Assembly (NCBI GenBank): GCA_905479995.1
Contig: CAJQON010000057.1
Location: forward strand, 1 to 39,534
Source of the DNA: an uncultured Flavobacteriales bacterium
GTDB lineage: Bacteria; Bacteroidota; Bacteroidia; Flavobacteriales_E; Vicingaceae
Direction of reading: 5' to 3'
Length of the DNA stretch: 39,534 nucleotides
Shown: positions 25,241 to 32,049 of the stretch, piece by piece
How positions within the stretch are numbered: the first letter of the stretch is position 1
Layout: each line of letters opens with the position of its first letter
Made by a program: the position numbers and the translations under genes
The notes under the pieces: model-generated
Database searches by the model: none
Told to the model about the DNA's origin: nothing
Seen by the model: only the letters and a program-made list of their open reading frames with translations

Positions 25241-25632
25241 TGGCTATTCGATCAAAAAATAGAGTAAGTACCAATTTCAATATGTCGAGCATGACAGATA
25301 TTGTGTTTTTACTATTGGTGTTTTTTATTATTGCATCAACATTAATTAGTCCTAATTCGTTAGATGTTGAGTTGCCAAAAGCAAGCCATGTTGCTCCTAG
25401 GCCACAAACTGTTACAGTAGCAATTACCAAAGAACTTACTTATCACGTAAATGAAAATCAGGTTACTGAAGAAGAATTAGAAGCCCAGTTATTGGCTTTA
25501 GTAGAAGGAGAAGAAGAACCTGGAATTATATTAAAAGCAGACAAATCTGTTCCCATAGAAAATGTTGTTGTGATTATGGACATTGCCAATCGGAATAAAT
25601 TGAAATTGGTTTTGGCAACATCACCTAAGTAA
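25240..25632 (+). CDS. exbD: ExbD/TolR family biopolymer transport protein
   Basis: A 130-residue partner of ExbB. A short cytoplasmic N-terminus is followed by one helix (MTDIVFLLLVFFIIASTLI, about residues 15-35) that carries the essential Asp (SSMTDIVF), then a periplasmic domain ending IANRNKLKLVLATSPK. Start and exbB stop overlap in TAATG, which should keep the two subunits in step. The tonB gene follows after 37 bases. Confidence 0.93.
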   Translation: MAIRSKNRVSTNFNMSSMTDIVFLLLVFFIIASTLISPNSLDVELPKASHVAPRPQTVTVAITKELTYHVNENQVTEEELEAQLLALVEGEEEPGIILKADKSVPIENVVVIMDIANRNKLKLVLATSPK

Positions 25633-25669
25633 TTGTGGAATTTGAAAACTTTCACATCTAATTATTAGA

Positions 25670-26410
25670 ATGGAACTTATACAAGAGGTAAATAGTAGAA
25701 AAGGCTTAATAGGAACAGTACTGTTTCATTTATTACTATTGCTATTATTTGTTCAGTTCGGAATGGGTTACACAGATCCACCTCCAGCTAATGAAGGATC
25801 TATGTTAATTAATTTTGGTAATGCTGGTGGTGAAAGTCCGTCTGAAAATGAAAGCCCATCAGAAGCATCTGCTAGTAGTTCTAGTAATTCAGAACCCTCA
25901 GAATCAAGTAGTCAAGAAAATGTACAAACTACCGAAGCAGAAACAGTAGAAATGAATGCCTCAGAAAATCCTGTTGTTACTGAAAATAGCCCAACAGTAT
26001 CTAACCCGTTGGCTGAAGCTTTGAGCCAGGCCAATAACCCTTCAGAAAGCGCTGAGAATAGTAATTCCAACAGTAACAGTAATTCCAATTCTAATGCGAA
26101 CTCTAATAGTAATGGTCCAAATAATGGTCCAAGCGATGGAATAGGATTTAGTTTAGGAAGTCGAGGAAAAGTGAGTTTTAAAAAGCCAGAAAATCCAACT
26201 CAGGAAGATGGTAATGTGGTAGTAGAAATATGGGTAGATAGAGAAGGCAAAGTTGTTAAAGCTAAAGCTGGAGCAAGAAACTCTACCACTTCTAATGCTA
26301 TTTTATTAAAAAAGGCTGAAGAAGCAGCCTACAAAGCTAAGTTTGCTAAAGATCCTAATGCGCCATTTGAACAAAAAGGAACAATGACTTTTGTTTTCAT
26401 TTTAAATTAA
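25670..26410 (+). CDS. tonB: Energy transducer TonB
   Basis: Carries ExbBD energy to outer-membrane receptors. The 246-residue protein has a short basic N-terminus, one membrane anchor (about 16-33, ending FVQFGMGY), a low-complexity periplasmic linker at about 45-155 and a C-terminal TonB domain (NVVVEIWVDREGKVVKAKAG, AEEAAYKAKFAKDP, KGTMTFVFIL). The linker is unusual: it is Ser/Glu then Ser/Asn-rich, including about nine Ser-Asn pairs, in place of the Pro-Lys/Pro-Glu stalk of E. coli TonB. The stop overlaps the folC ATG in TAATG. Confidence 0.9.
   Translation: MELIQEVNSRKGLIGTVLFHLLLLLLFVQFGMGYTDPPPANEGSMLINFGNAGGESPSENESPSEASASSSSNSEPSESSSQENVQTTEAETVEMNASENPVVTENSPTVSNPLAEALSQANNPSESAENSNSNSNSNSNSNANSNSNGPNNGPSDGIGFSLGSRGKVSFKKPENPTQEDGNVVVEIWVDREGKVVKAKAGARNSTTSNAILLKKAEEAAYKAKFAKDPNAPFEQKGTMTFVFILN
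26056..26115 (+). repeat. Ser-Asn codon repeat in the TonB linker
   Basis: Alternating AGT/TCC/TCT and AAT/AAC codons encode about nine Ser-Asn pairs in a row. The codons vary, so the repeat is kept at protein level more than at DNA level, suggesting selection for a flexible polar linker. Confidence 0.8.
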
Positions 26411-27627
26411 TGACGTTTCAAGAAACCTTAGACTATCTATTTTCACAATTGCCCATGTATCAACGAATGGGAAAGGCTGCTTATAAGTCTGACTTAAGTA
26501 ATACGCTTCGATTGTGCGAAATATTAGATCATCCAGAAACAAAATTTAAAAGCATACATCTTGCAGGAACCAATGGGAAAGGATCTACTTCTCACATGAT
26601 TGCTTCTGTATTGCAGGAGGCAGGATATAAGGTTGGATTATATACATCGCCACATTTAGTAGATTTTAGAGAACGAATTAAAATTAACGGAGCACTAATT
26701 AGTGAAGTAGAGGTGGTAAATTTTGTGGAGGAGTATAAGGAAGATTTTGAGGGGATTGATTTGTCTTTTTTTGAATGGACAGTTGGTTTAGCATTTTCTT
26801 ATTTTGCCAAAAGTGATGTTGATATTGCTATTATAGAGACAGGCTTAGGTGGTAGGTTAGACTCTACCAATGTAGTTGTTCCTGAGTTATCTGTAGTAAC
26901 CAATATTGGCTTAGATCATACTCAGTTTTTAGGAAATACCATTGCTACAATTGCTGCCGAAAAAGCAGGAATTTTTAAAGCTCATGTTCCAATAGTAATA
27001 GGAGAAAAGCAACAAGAAACAAGTTCAGTTTTTTTTGAAAAGGCTGCAGAAGTCAATGCGCCTTTAGTTTTTGCTGAAGACATTCAGGTTGAAATGGTTG
27101 AATGTGATTTAAAAGGGAATTACCAGGTTAAAAATTGTAAAACTGCATTAGTGACTTTGATGAAGGCAAGGGAGTTGGAATGGGATATTTCTGATGTTGC
27201 GATAAAGAAAGGTTTTTTAAACGTAGTAAAAAATACTGGTTTGTTGGGAAGGTGGCAGGTTTTGCAGCAAAATCCTACAATTATATGCGATACTGGTCAT
27301 AATGATGCAGGCATTAAATTTATAACTGATCAGCTCAAAGAAGTAGTTACTGATAAATTACATATAGTTTTTGGAGTGGTAAATGATAAATCTATTGATA
27401 AGGTGTTGGCATTGTTACCCAAAGATGCTCAATATTATTTTTGCAAAGCAAATATACCAAGAGCATTAGAGGCTCAGCAGTTGGCAAAATTGGCTAGTAC
27501 TCAAGGTTTAGTTGGAGAAGTGTACGATTCGGTATTGTATGCGCTTGATGCTGCAAAAATGGCAGCAAAACAATGTGATACTATTTTTGTAGGTGGAAGT
27601 ACGTTTGTTGTTGCAGAAGTATTGTAA
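26410..27627 (+). CDS. folC: Bifunctional folylpolyglutamate / dihydrofolate synthase
   Basis: Adds glutamate to dihydropteroate and to folates. The 405-residue Mur-ligase-type protein has the ATP loop AGTNGKGSTSHM (about residue 51), the second ATP/Mg region ETGLGGRLDSTNVV (about 138), TNIGLDHTQFLG (about 165) and the C-terminal ligase domain with CDTGHNDAGIK (about 294). FolC is slightly shorter here than the E. coli enzyme but all core motifs are present. It begins inside the tonB stop and ends the exbB operon at a strong terminator. The link to TonB is probably positional, not functional. Confidence 0.94.
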   Translation: MTFQETLDYLFSQLPMYQRMGKAAYKSDLSNTLRLCEILDHPETKFKSIHLAGTNGKGSTSHMIASVLQEAGYKVGLYTSPHLVDFRERIKINGALISEVEVVNFVEEYKEDFEGIDLSFFEWTVGLAFSYFAKSDVDIAIIETGLGGRLDSTNVVVPELSVVTNIGLDHTQFLGNTIATIAAEKAGIFKAHVPIVIGEKQQETSSVFFEKAAEVNAPLVFAEDIQVEMVECDLKGNYQVKNCKTALVTLMKARELEWDISDVAIKKGFLNVVKNTGLLGRWQVLQQNPTIICDTGHNDAGIKFITDQLKEVVTDKLHIVFGVVNDKSIDKVLALLPKDAQYYFCKANIPRALEAQQLAKLASTQGLVGEVYDSVLYALDAAKMAAKQCDTIFVGGSTFVVAEVL

Positions 27628-27640
27628 GAATATATAAAAC

Positions 27641-27673
27641 AAAAAAAAGACCCAACTTAGTTGGGTCTTTTTT
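27641..27673. terminator. Bidirectional terminator
   Basis: AAGACCCAAC and GTTGGGTCTT form a stem around a TTA loop, with A and T runs on the two sides, between folC and the convergent lipoprotein genes. Confidence 0.93.
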
Positions 27674-27692
27674 ATTTTTAGAAACGAGTAGA

Positions 27693-27962
27693 TTACTCAG
27701 CAGCTGCTTCTTCAGTAGCTTCTTCAGTAGCTTCTTCAGTAGCCTCTTCACCTTCAGTTGCTTCTTCAGTAGCTTCCTCAGTAGCTTCTTCTGTAGCTTC
27801 TTCAGCAACTTCTTCAGAAACTTCTTCAACAGCTTCTTCCATCTCGTCAAACATTTCTTCCATTGCCGCTTCTGCAGCTTTTGTTTCTTCTTCTGTTGGT
27901 CCACCGCAAGCAACTAAGCTAAACATTCCGGCAACCATTAATAATGCTAATACTTTTTTCAT
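27693..27962 (-). CDS. Small acidic lipoprotein with Thr-Glu-Glu-Ala repeats
   Basis: An 89-residue lipoprotein of unknown family. The signal peptide MKKVLALLMVAGMFSLVACGG gives Cys19 as lipid anchor. After a GGPTEEETKAAEAAMEEMF helix the protein becomes a run of TEEA units (about residues 50-86) with 28-30 acidic residues, likely an extended or helical, highly negative tail. Its first 30 or so residues are nearly the same as those of the neighbour at 28362, showing a tandem duplication. It has its own -7 box directly after the stop of the neighbour. The opposite-strand open frame rich in Lys is a shadow of this repeat. Confidence 0.8.
   Translation of the reverse strand: MKKVLALLMVAGMFSLVACGGPTEEETKAAEAAMEEMFDEMEEAVEEVSEEVAEEATEEATEEATEEATEGEEATEEATEEATEEAAAE
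27705..27815 (-). repeat. 12-bp tandem repeat coding TEEA
   Basis: Units near GCTTCTTCAGTA repeat with few substitutions and one GE interruption. The near-identity at DNA level shows recent expansion, and a unit of 12 bases keeps the frame when copies are gained or lost. Confidence 0.85.
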
Positions 27963-27994
27963 TTTAATTAGTGTTATGGTTATTGATTATATTA

Positions 27995-28002
27995 CAAATT
28001 TA
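27995..28002 (-). promoter_or_regulatory. -7 box of the 89-residue lipoprotein
   Basis: TAAATTTG on the minus strand lies immediately after the stop codon of the upstream paralogue and 33 bases before the ATG. No -33 TTG is seen. Confidence 0.45.
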
Positions 28003-28362
28003 TTATTCTGCTGAATGATCGTGATCATGTTCTTCACCATCAGCGTGATCGTGATCATGCTCTTCTCCATCAACGTGTTCATGCTTATCTCCAGCGTGAC
28101 ATGCGTCAGAACATTCATGTCCTTCTTCACCACATCTTGGTCCAGTACATGCATCAGTACATTTATCGTCACATGCGTGAGCAGCTAATACAGTAGCTTC
28201 TTCTACAACTTCTTCAGTAGCTTCTTCCATTGCAGCTTCCATACCTTCAGCCATTTCATTTAATGCAGCTTCTGCAGCAGCAGTTTCTTCTTCTGTTGGT
28301 CCACCGCAAGCAATTAAGCTAAACATTCCAGCAACCATCAGTATCGACAATAATTTTTTCAT
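28003..28362 (-). CDS. Lipoprotein with Cys/His-rich putative metal-binding tail
   Basis: A 119-residue lipoprotein, family not recognised. The signal peptide ends in lipobox LIAC with Cys19. An acidic helical part nearly identical in its first section to the neighbour (GGPTEEETAAAEAALNEM) is followed from about residue 61 by six cysteines spaced C-x3-C-x3-C-x4-C-x6-C-x3-C (HACDDKCTDACTGPRCGEE and on), then a His/Asp-rich tail with EEHDHDH twice. The residue choice suggests binding of a transition metal such as zinc, copper or nickel at the periplasmic or outer face; the metal is unknown. It has a complete promoter upstream. Confidence 0.8.
   Translation of the reverse strand: MKKLLSILMVAGMFSLIACGGPTEEETAAAEAALNEMAEGMEAAMEEATEEVVEEATVLAAHACDDKCTDACTGPRCGEEGHECSDACHAGDKHEHVDGEEHDHDHADGEEHDHDHSAE
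28016..28075 (-). repeat. 30-bp tandem repeat, two copies, coding DGEEHDHDHA
   Basis: Copies at 28016-28045 and 28046-28075 differ at only a few bases and encode the repeated His-rich unit. A further degenerate copy seems to begin after 28075. Confidence 0.85.
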
Positions 28363-28395
28363 CTGTTTAATTTTAAGTTAGATTAAGTAAGGCTA

Positions 28396-28426
28396 CAAAT
28401 ATATTATAATATATTAACAATTACAA
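28396..28426 (-). promoter_or_regulatory. Promoter of the Cys/His-rich lipoprotein gene
   Basis: A -33 TTG (28426-28424), 20 bases of spacing and a perfect -7 TATATTTG (28403-28396) lie 34 bases before the ATG. An 18-bp perfect AT palindrome (28398-28415) overlaps the -7 box and spacer and could be an operator or only an effect of composition. Confidence 0.6.
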
Positions 28427-28441
28427 TATAGTTCCTAAAAC

Positions 28442-29446
28442 TTATTTTTCGTTAAATATTGTGTACAAAAGGGTTTCGCCAACTACTCCTAACGTAATTT
28501 TGTCAATTACGTCCATATTGTCGTTATGCGTATGCCAACTTGGGTGGAAGTTACCTGAACTTCGCTCATGATGAATAATATCGATGCTTGGTATGTTAGC
28601 AATTTCATTTACAAACTGATGGTCATCAACACCAACAAAATAAGTTTGATTGTCAACAAAGTAGTTTTGATAGCCCAAGGTTTTTCCATTTTTCCAAACT
28701 TTTCGTAAAATATCTGGAGCATAGCGCATTGAAATGCTTTCTTTGGTAAAATAGGCATTAGAAGAACCAACCATGTCTAATAATATACCATAGTTTGCGG
28801 TGTAGTTTGGTTTGTGTAAGTTCTTAGCCCAATACTGTGAACCCAAACACCAAGAGTTGGAATTGTGATCTCCAGCTGTCATATCAGACGAAGGTTGTCC
28901 ATAGTCTTCAGCATCGAAAAAGATAATGTCTACACCAATTTCAGGTTGTTTCAAACTTATTTGTCTGGCCACTTCTAGTAATACACCTACACCACTAGCG
29001 CCATCATTTGCCCCAAGTATTGGACTGGTTAAGTCTCTTAGGTCTTGATCTGCAAATGGACGACTGTCCCAGTGGGCGAATAATAAAATACGTGTTTCAA
29101 CAGCAGGTTTATATTCACCAATAATGTTTTTTATAGTAATTGTTTTATTGTTAAAAGTTGTGGCTGAACCTAATTGAATTGATGTTTCAAAGTTAAAGCT
29201 GGCTAGCTTTTCTTTTAAATATGTTGCGCATTTTCCATGTGCTTTATTGTTCGGAAACCTAGGTCCAAAATCTACTTGTTCTTGTACGAATAAATAGGCC
29301 GAATCGGAGTTGAAATCTGGTCGTGCAACTGGTTCTTGAACTGTTACCGGAGCAGGTTTAGGTGGTTTAATTTCAGGTTGTTTTTCTTCGTTTCCACAAC
29401 TTACTAGTATTAGGGCAACAAATGCAATGAGGAGTTTAGTTTTCAT
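28442..29446 (-). CDS. M28-fold lipoprotein, type II glutaminyl-peptide cyclotransferase-like
   Basis: A 334-residue lipoprotein (lipobox LVSC, Cys17) with a Pro-rich linker and a zinc-hydrolase domain. The pattern follows animal-type glutaminyl cyclase closely: FAHWDSRPFAD, GANDGASGVGVLLEVAR (zinc Asp), IIFFDAEDYG (Glu-Asp in place of the Glu-Glu pair), WCLGSQYWA, LLDMVGS, VDDHQFV and SWHTHNDNMDVID (zinc His). One zinc site remains, as in cyclases, not the two of M28 aminopeptidases. It would turn N-terminal Gln of exported proteins into pyroglutamate. An aminopeptidase cannot be excluded. The start overlaps the end of cysS by 11 bases, so expression is tied to cysS. Confidence 0.82.
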   Translation of the reverse strand: MKTKLLIAFVALILVSCGNEEKQPEIKPPKPAPVTVQEPVARPDFNSDSAYLFVQEQVDFGPRFPNNKAHGKCATYLKEKLASFNFETSIQLGSATTFNNKTITIKNIIGEYKPAVETRILLFAHWDSRPFADQDLRDLTSPILGANDGASGVGVLLEVARQISLKQPEIGVDIIFFDAEDYGQPSSDMTAGDHNSNSWCLGSQYWAKNLHKPNYTANYGILLDMVGSSNAYFTKESISMRYAPDILRKVWKNGKTLGYQNYFVDNQTYFVGVDDHQFVNEIANIPSIDIIHHERSSGNFHPSWHTHNDNMDVIDKITLGVVGETLLYTIFNEK

Positions 29447-30917
29447 AATTCCAAGTTGATGTATCTTTACTGTCTTTTATTGATATATTTAAACGTTTTA
29501 ATTCATCTCGAATTAAATCTGCTGTTGCCCAATCTTTATTGTCTTTTGATTGATTTCTGAGGTTAATTATTAGGCTCATTAATTCATCCGGTAAACCTCT
29601 ACTCTCACTCTCCTCATTTTCTGCTTTTAGCCCTAATATTTCGAATACATAATTGAAGTAATGATCCTTTAGTCTTTTTAAGTCTGTTTTGGTTATTTGG
29701 TCTTTGTTGTCATTTATTGAATTAATCATTTTAACACCGTCAAAAAGATGCGCTAAAGTTATAGGTGTGTTAAAGTCATCTTTCATGCTTTTTTCACACG
29801 AAATTATAAGGGAATCAATGTCAATAGTAGTTTTTTCAGCAATTGTTAGCTTGTCCAAAAGATTTACTGCATTCATAAGTCTTTTTAAGCCTTTTTCTGC
29901 TGCAACAAGTGCATCATTTGAAAAGTCTATTGTACTTCTATAGTTTGCTTGTAAAAAGAAAAAACGAACAGTCATAGGAGAGTAACCTTGGTCTAGTAAA
30001 GGATGGTCACCCGAAATTAATTCGTGTGGTAGAAAAGAGTTGCCCAATGACTTACTCATTTTTGTGCCATTTACAGTTAGCATGTTACCGTGCATCCAAT
30101 ATTTAACTGGATTGATTCCATCAGCTCCTACAGATTGAGCTATTTCACATTCGTGATGAGGGAATTTTAAATCCATTCCTCCGCCATGAATATCAAACTG
30201 TGGTCCCAAATATTTTGTGCTCATAACAGAACATTCTAAGTGCCAACCAGGAACACCTTCACTCCAAGGAGATGGCCATTTCATTATGGTTTCATTACTT
30301 GCTTTTTTCCAAATAGCGAAATCTGCAAAAAACCTCTTTTCGTTTCCTCCCTCTAGGTTATCTCTAGTCTGCTCTAATAATTCATCTATTTTTCTTCCAG
30401 ACAGTTCACCGTAATCGTGTTGTTCAGAGTATTTTTTAACATCAAAATATACTGAACCGTTTACTTCATAACCAAAGCCATTGTCTATAATTCGTTGAAT
30501 CATTTCAATCTGTTCAATAATATGACCTGTTGCGGTAGGCTCAATGCTTGGTGGAATTAAATTAAATGTCTTTACGGTATCATGGAAGCCATTGGTATAT
30601 TTTTGAACAATTTCCATGGGTTCAATTTTTTCCATTCGAGCTCTTTGCTCAATCTTATCTTCGCCTTCATCTGCATCGTGCAGTAAGTGACCTACATCTG
30701 TTATGTTTCTAACATACCTAACATTGTAACCTAAAAAGGTAAGGTATCTATAAACAATATCAAATGTTAAAAACGTTCTAACGTTTCCGAGATGAGCATC
30801 GCTATAAACGGTAGGGCCGCACGTATAAAGTCCAACAAAGGGTGGAGCTATAGGTTTAAACTCTTCTTTTTTTCCACTTAACGTGTTATAGATATACAAT
30901 GGTTCTGTTTCGGCCAT
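29436..30917 (-). CDS. cysS: Cysteine--tRNA ligase
   Basis: Charges tRNA-Cys. At 493 residues it is full length, with the class I motifs HLGN (in TVYSDAHLGNVRTF) and KMSKS (in NGTKMSKSLGNS). The zinc site that selects cysteine is complete: Cys in YTCGPTVYS, Cys in WHLECSVMS, and His/Cys in HHECEIAQS. The C-terminal anticodon domain runs from about residue 350. It is the first gene of a two-gene unit with the cyclase-like lipoprotein. The gap upstream holds the terminator of the preceding gene and an imperfect -7 box (TATTTTTA). Confidence 0.96.
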   Translation of the reverse strand: MAETEPLYIYNTLSGKKEEFKPIAPPFVGLYTCGPTVYSDAHLGNVRTFLTFDIVYRYLTFLGYNVRYVRNITDVGHLLHDADEGEDKIEQRARMEKIEPMEIVQKYTNGFHDTVKTFNLIPPSIEPTATGHIIEQIEMIQRIIDNGFGYEVNGSVYFDVKKYSEQHDYGELSGRKIDELLEQTRDNLEGGNEKRFFADFAIWKKASNETIMKWPSPWSEGVPGWHLECSVMSTKYLGPQFDIHGGGMDLKFPHHECEIAQSVGADGINPVKYWMHGNMLTVNGTKMSKSLGNSFLPHELISGDHPLLDQGYSPMTVRFFFLQANYRSTIDFSNDALVAAEKGLKRLMNAVNLLDKLTIAEKTTIDIDSLIISCEKSMKDDFNTPITLAHLFDGVKMINSINDNKDQITKTDLKRLKDHYFNYVFEILGLKAENEESESRGLPDELMSLIINLRNQSKDNKDWATADLIRDELKRLNISIKDSKDTSTWNYEN

Positions 30918-30963
30918 TTTAAGTTGTTTTTTTTCGTAAAAATAGGGTTATTCTCAGTAGAAT

Positions 30964-30999
30964 AAAAAAACCCAATCCCGAAGTTTCGGAATTGGGTTT
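30964..30999 (-). terminator. Intrinsic terminator after the YwqK-like gene
   Basis: On the minus strand AAACCCAATTCCGAA and TTCGGGATTGGGTTT pair (one mismatch), followed by a run of T. It ends the gene at 31018-31920 and lies 47 bases before cysS. Confidence 0.9.
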
Positions 31000-31017
31000 A
31001 ATTTAAATTTTTATATG

Positions 31018-31920
31018 TTATTCTTTTGGAAGAGGAGCTTGTCCAATATACCTTCCTTTTTTAAACTTGTCGATACTAACTAATATTCCGTTTTGGTCAT
31101 ATTTATACCATAAACCTTCCATTAGTCTGTAGTTTTTGAAAAACCCATCTTTAGAGATTTGTTTGTTCATGTTGTATAGTTTGTGTTGTCCATTTCCACT
31201 AAACTTTTCTTTGTTGGAAACTTCATTTTTAGATGCTTTTACAATTACAACAGGTGCTTTCTTTAACTCTTCTTCATCTCTGTTTTTTACTGGAGCTTTA
31301 GATTCGTAAACCTTTGTGTTAGCAACGTCAAGTTTTCCATCTATAAATGCTTTTTCTGCTTTTAAAGAGCCATCTTCAAAGTATTCTGTAACCTTTTCTT
31401 CTTTCCCGTTATTTATTACGGCAACAATCATTTTTTCACCATTTTCATGGTAATAAACTTGTTCACCATTTCTTTTTCCGGTTTCAGTAAAGGCAAATTC
31501 TTGAGAAACTTGTCCGTTTTCGTAATATCGTTTGAAGTTTTTTGTGTTTCGGTTGTTTTTCCAAGTTCCCTCTTCTTCAACCTGTCCATTTTCGAAGTAG
31601 GTTTTGTAAACACCATTAGGTCTACTGTTTATGTATTCTATTTCGCTTTTTGTTTTCCCGCTTGCAAAAAACTTAGTCCATAGCCCTTGTTTTCTACTGT
31701 TTTTGTATTTTCCTTGTTCTATAATTTGGTCTGGTTCATAGTTTGGTAGTCTTTTCATTCTACCAAAAATTTTCCAAAAACCTTGTTTTAAATTATTTTC
31801 GTCTATATAGTTAATAGTATCACCTTCTACTATTTCAAATGCAGGTAAACTTTGTCCTACAGTAATACTACAGATAAAAACTGGGATGAAAAGGAAAAGT
31901 ATTTTAGTCATTCTACTCAT
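31018..31920 (-). CDS. Secreted MORN-variant (YwqK-like) repeat protein
   Basis: 300 residues. The signal peptide ends ITVG before Gln23; the ATG at 31911 (MTKILFLF) is an alternative start three codons in. The body is a series of about 20-residue units of the form Y-x-N-G-x-x-x-x-E-G-x-W/Y (NSRPNGVYKTYFENGQVEEE, YYENGQVSQEF, YYHENGEKM, YFEDGSLKAEKAF), a MORN-related repeat that forms beta-hairpin ladders, then a C-terminal GLWYKYDQNGILVSIDKFK. Databases often name such proteins YwqK-family antitoxins, but there is no toxin gene here and the protein is exported. Function is unknown. Single gene with terminator. Confidence 0.82.
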   Translation of the reverse strand: MSRMTKILFLFIPVFICSITVGQSLPAFEIVEGDTINYIDENNLKQGFWKIFGRMKRLPNYEPDQIIEQGKYKNSRKQGLWTKFFASGKTKSEIEYINSRPNGVYKTYFENGQVEEEGTWKNNRNTKNFKRYYENGQVSQEFAFTETGKRNGEQVYYHENGEKMIVAVINNGKEEKVTEYFEDGSLKAEKAFIDGKLDVANTKVYESKAPVKNRDEEELKKAPVVIVKASKNEVSNKEKFSGNGQHKLYNMNKQISKDGFFKNYRLMEGLWYKYDQNGILVSIDKFKKGRYIGQAPLPKE

Positions 31921-32002
31921 ATCTTAGTGGTTTCAGCAAATAAATATAGACATTTAATATTGTGTAAAATCAAGTTTTAGATAAAGTTATGTTTTTACTC
32001 GA

Positions 32003-32010
32003 CAAACTTA
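32003..32010 (-). promoter_or_regulatory. Candidate -7 box of the YwqK-like gene
   Basis: TAAGTTTG on the minus strand matches TAnnTTTG but leaves a leader of about 80 bases. A closer imperfect box (TTTATTTG) may serve instead. Confidence 0.3.
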
Positions 32011-32049
32011 GCTTTTATTACGGTTATAATTATGTTGGGGTTACAAAAA

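Noticed and set aside
27581-27913. Lys-rich 110-codon frame reading the opposite way across the TEEA repeat
   Set aside because: Same strand but shifted frame of the repeat; its K/L repeats arise from reading the 12-bp unit out of frame, and it has no signal or start context. The lipoprotein frame has a proper signal peptide and lipobox.
27705-28075. Possible CRISPR-like array
   Set aside because: Units of 12 and 30 bases are contiguous, have no spacers and lie in frame inside coding sequence.
31018-31920. YwqK-family antitoxin of a toxin-antitoxin system
   Set aside because: The name comes from the repeat family. The protein is secreted, and no toxin candidate adjoins it.
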